Shown piece by piece: positions 62,501-64,000 of a DNA stretch of 64,000 nt. The DNA comes from Burkholderiaceae bacterium (GTDB lineage: Bacteria; Pseudomonadota; Gammaproteobacteria; Burkholderiales; Burkholderiaceae_C), in the NCBI GenBank assembly GCA_017848435.1, contig JAFEHU010000056.1:124001-188000 (forward strand), written 5' to 3'. Within the stretch, counting starts at the first letter, position 1, and each line of letters begins with the position of its first letter. The translations under genes and the position numbers were made by a program. The notes beneath the pieces are model-generated. The model worked only from the letters and a program-made list of their open reading frames with translations. It had not been told where the DNA came from and did not search any database.

Positions 62501-64000
62501 ATGTTGCAGGCCATCTGGCAGGGCCAACCCCTGCACGTGGTGGCCGACACCGGTTTTGGCCAAGGCCTGAACTTCCTGCACACCTGGCGCAACTGGCGCG
62601 ACGACCCTGCCCGTTGCGACCGCCTCCACTGCGCCGCCATCACCCCGCAAGCCCCCAGCAGTACGGCGCTGCTGGCGTCCGCCAGCGCGCACCCAGGCCT
62701 TGTCGAACTGGCGGTTGAACTCGCCAGCCACTGGCCTGAGCCGGCACCGCCCGGCTTCCATGTGCTGCCACTGGACGGTGGCCGCGTCACGCTGACGCTC
62801 TGTGTCGGTGAATTGCTGCCCGTGCTGCGGTCGTGGCGCTTTCTGGCAGACACGGTGTGGCTGACCAACGGCAGCGGCACACCCGATGTGCTGCGTGCGG
62901 TGGCCCGGCTGTCACACCAGCAGACGCGCGTGGCCTGCGATGCGGCACCCGATGGTTTGCCAGACGCCCTGCAAGACGCCGGCTTCACCATCACGTCAAC
63001 CACTGGGCACGCCCCACTCACCGCCCGCTACGCCCCACGCTGGCCTGCGCCAGAGGCACCGCCGCGCGCGCCAGGCCATGCCACCGTGCTTGGCGCCGGA
63101 CTGGCTGGCGCGGCCCTGTGCCGCGCACTGGGCCGGCGCGGCTGGGCACTGACATTGCTGGACCAAGGCAGTGGCCCGGCCCAGGGTGCATCCGGCCTGC
63201 CAGTGGGCCTGCTGGCACCCCACCAGACGGCCAAGCCCACCGCCATGTCGCAGCTGACCGACATCGGCGCCCGCGGGATGAAGCGCGAACTGGCCCGCCT
63301 GTTGCCAGACAGCCAGGCCTGGCAAGCCGGCCTGATGCGCATGGATGGCACTCAGCCACCGGAATGGCTGCCCGACGCGGTGCAGGTCACGCCCGCCGCG
63401 CTGGTGCAGGCCTGGCTGGAGGAGGCCCGCAGCACTGGCCAACTGACCACCGCCTGGCACAGCCCGGTGACCAGCCTGCAACGCCAGCCACAACACTGGG
63501 CCTTGACCGACGGTGTCGGACGCACCACTCACGAAGCCAGCATGGTGGTCCTGGCCAGCGCCTGGGGCAGCCAGGCACTGCTGGCGCCATGGGGTGGCGA
63601 CGCGCTGGCCTTGTCGCCGGTGCGCGGACAACTCAGCCTCGGGCTGGCGTCCGATCTGATGGAACGACCCGAACACGCCATCAACGGCGCCGGTGTGTTT
63701 GTGCCGCGCTGCCACTGGCAGGGGCAAGGCCATTGGGCGGTGGGCGCCACCTACGAACGCGGCCAGAGCACGGTGGAGGTGCGCGCGGCCAACCACCAAG
63801 CCAACCTGGCAGCGCTGCAGGGCTGGCTGCCGGCATTGGCCGACCAGTTGAGGCCCGCCTTTCAGACCGGCAGGGTGACGGGCTGGGCACAGATCCGCTG
63901 CGCCACCGGCGACCGGCTGCCCATCGCCGGAGCGCTGCCCGATGTCGCGGCCCTGCAAACCCACCGGCCTGTGCACCAGCAGCCACGCCTGGGCGGGCTG
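62501..64000 (+). CDS. mnmC: MnmC tRNA-modifying enzyme, 3' end cut
   Basis: The frame from ATG 62501 runs to the right edge (500 codons, truncated). The FAD-dependent MnmC(o) domain is clear: ATVLGAGLAGAALCRALGRRGW (in parts), GASGLPVGLLAPH and LSPVRGQLS. The N-terminal MnmC(m)/MnmD methyltransferase half is short and altered: motif I is DTGFGQGLNFLHTW, but the catalytic loop WFLDGFAPAKNP is replaced by VWLTNGSGTPDV. The C-terminal domain removes the carboxymethyl group from cmnm5U34. Either the methylation step is lost or it is done by another protein. Confidence 0.9.
   Translation, partial: MLQAIWQGQPLHVVADTGFGQGLNFLHTWRNWRDDPARCDRLHCAAITPQAPSSTALLASASAHPGLVELAVELASHWPEPAPPGFHVLPLDGGRVTLTLCVGELLPVLRSWRFLADTVWLTNGSGTPDVLRAVARLSHQQTRVACDAAPDGLPDALQDAGFTITSTTGHAPLTARYAPRWPAPEAPPRAPGHATVLGAGLAGAALCRALGRRGWALTLLDQGSGPAQGASGLPVGLLAPHQTAKPTAMSQLTDIGARGMKRELARLLPDSQAWQAGLMRMDGTQPPEWLPDAVQVTPAALVQAWLEEARSTGQLTTAWHSPVTSLQRQPQHWALTDGVGRTTHEASMVVLASAWGSQALLAPWGGDALALSPVRGQLSLGLASDLMERPEHAINGAGVFVPRCHWQGQGHWAVGATYERGQSTVEVRAANHQANLAALQGWLPALADQLRPAFQTGRVTGWAQIRCATGDRLPIAGALPDVAALQTHRPVHQQPRLGGL

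Noticed and set aside
1..64000. CRISPR arrays, tRNA or rRNA genes, insertion sequences, prophage
   Set aside because: No regularly spaced repeats, clover-leaf-like sequences, transposase or integrase genes were seen. The encapsulin is phage-derived in origin, but no other phage gene accompanies it.

Overview
The window is a high-GC, densely packed chromosome segment. Gene content and protein style point to a betaproteobacterium of the order Burkholderiales, probably Comamonadaceae (a Rhodoferax/Polaromonas-like organism). This assignment is an inference from protein resemblance and from a dispersed intergenic repeat of the kind I associate with that family. About 60 protein genes can be supported. 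I see no rRNA, tRNA, CRISPR array, insertion sequence or prophage. Both ends cut genes: ygiQ at the left and mnmC at the right.

Regions 1-12 kb: ygiQ, a Tat-type Rieske protein, the tRNA hydroxylase trhO, msrA, a DUF938 methyltransferase, and a TetR regulator coupled to a Rieske oxygenase and probably made from a leaderless mRNA. A CHRD lipoprotein, an OmpA-family protein, and a response regulator/histidine kinase/prolyl aminopeptidase operon follow. Regions 12-16 kb: a complete pqqABCDE operon, including the 24-residue pqqA, then a YceI protein. Regions 16-24 kb: a fatty-acid oxidation cluster (acyl-CoA dehydrogenase, thiolase, FadB-like fusion, SDR), a two-gene chromate transporter and rlmB. 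Regions 24-41 kb: mixed housekeeping genes (ybbA/tesA, mnmH, a cystathionine beta-lyase, an SDR behind a LiuR-like box, gamma-glutamyltransferase, an ATPase-less Mla-type cluster, hrpA, capA, argA, dsbB).

Regions 41-62 kb form a sulfur-assimilation island, almost all on the minus strand. It holds a sulfate ABC transporter operon (hydrolase-sbp-cysT-cysW-cysA), a 1-Cys peroxiredoxin, a periplasmic two-domain rhodanese with a YeeE/YedE sulfur-compound permease, and a sulfonate operon (second sulfate-binding protein, ssuE, two ssuA, ssuD, ssuC, ssuB, metY, a small molybdate/TOBE protein).

The centrepiece is a five-gene operon at 53.5-48.9 kb: rhodanese, serine O-acetyltransferase, XRE regulator, an SrpI-type family 2A encapsulin shell protein, and a cysteine desulfurase with a ~230-residue Pro/Ala/Gly-rich N-terminal extension of the type that loads this enzyme into the shell. 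This is a desulfurase nanocompartment: the acetyltransferase leads to cysteine, the desulfurase removes its sulfur inside the shell, and rhodaneses can move persulfide sulfur. The promoter regions of this operon and of the rhodanese-YeeE operon align block by block at the same distance (96 nt) from their first start codons, so the two are very probably co-regulated. The class of compartment is known. The embedded XRE gene, the paired promoters and the exact operon make-up are the parts most worth following up.
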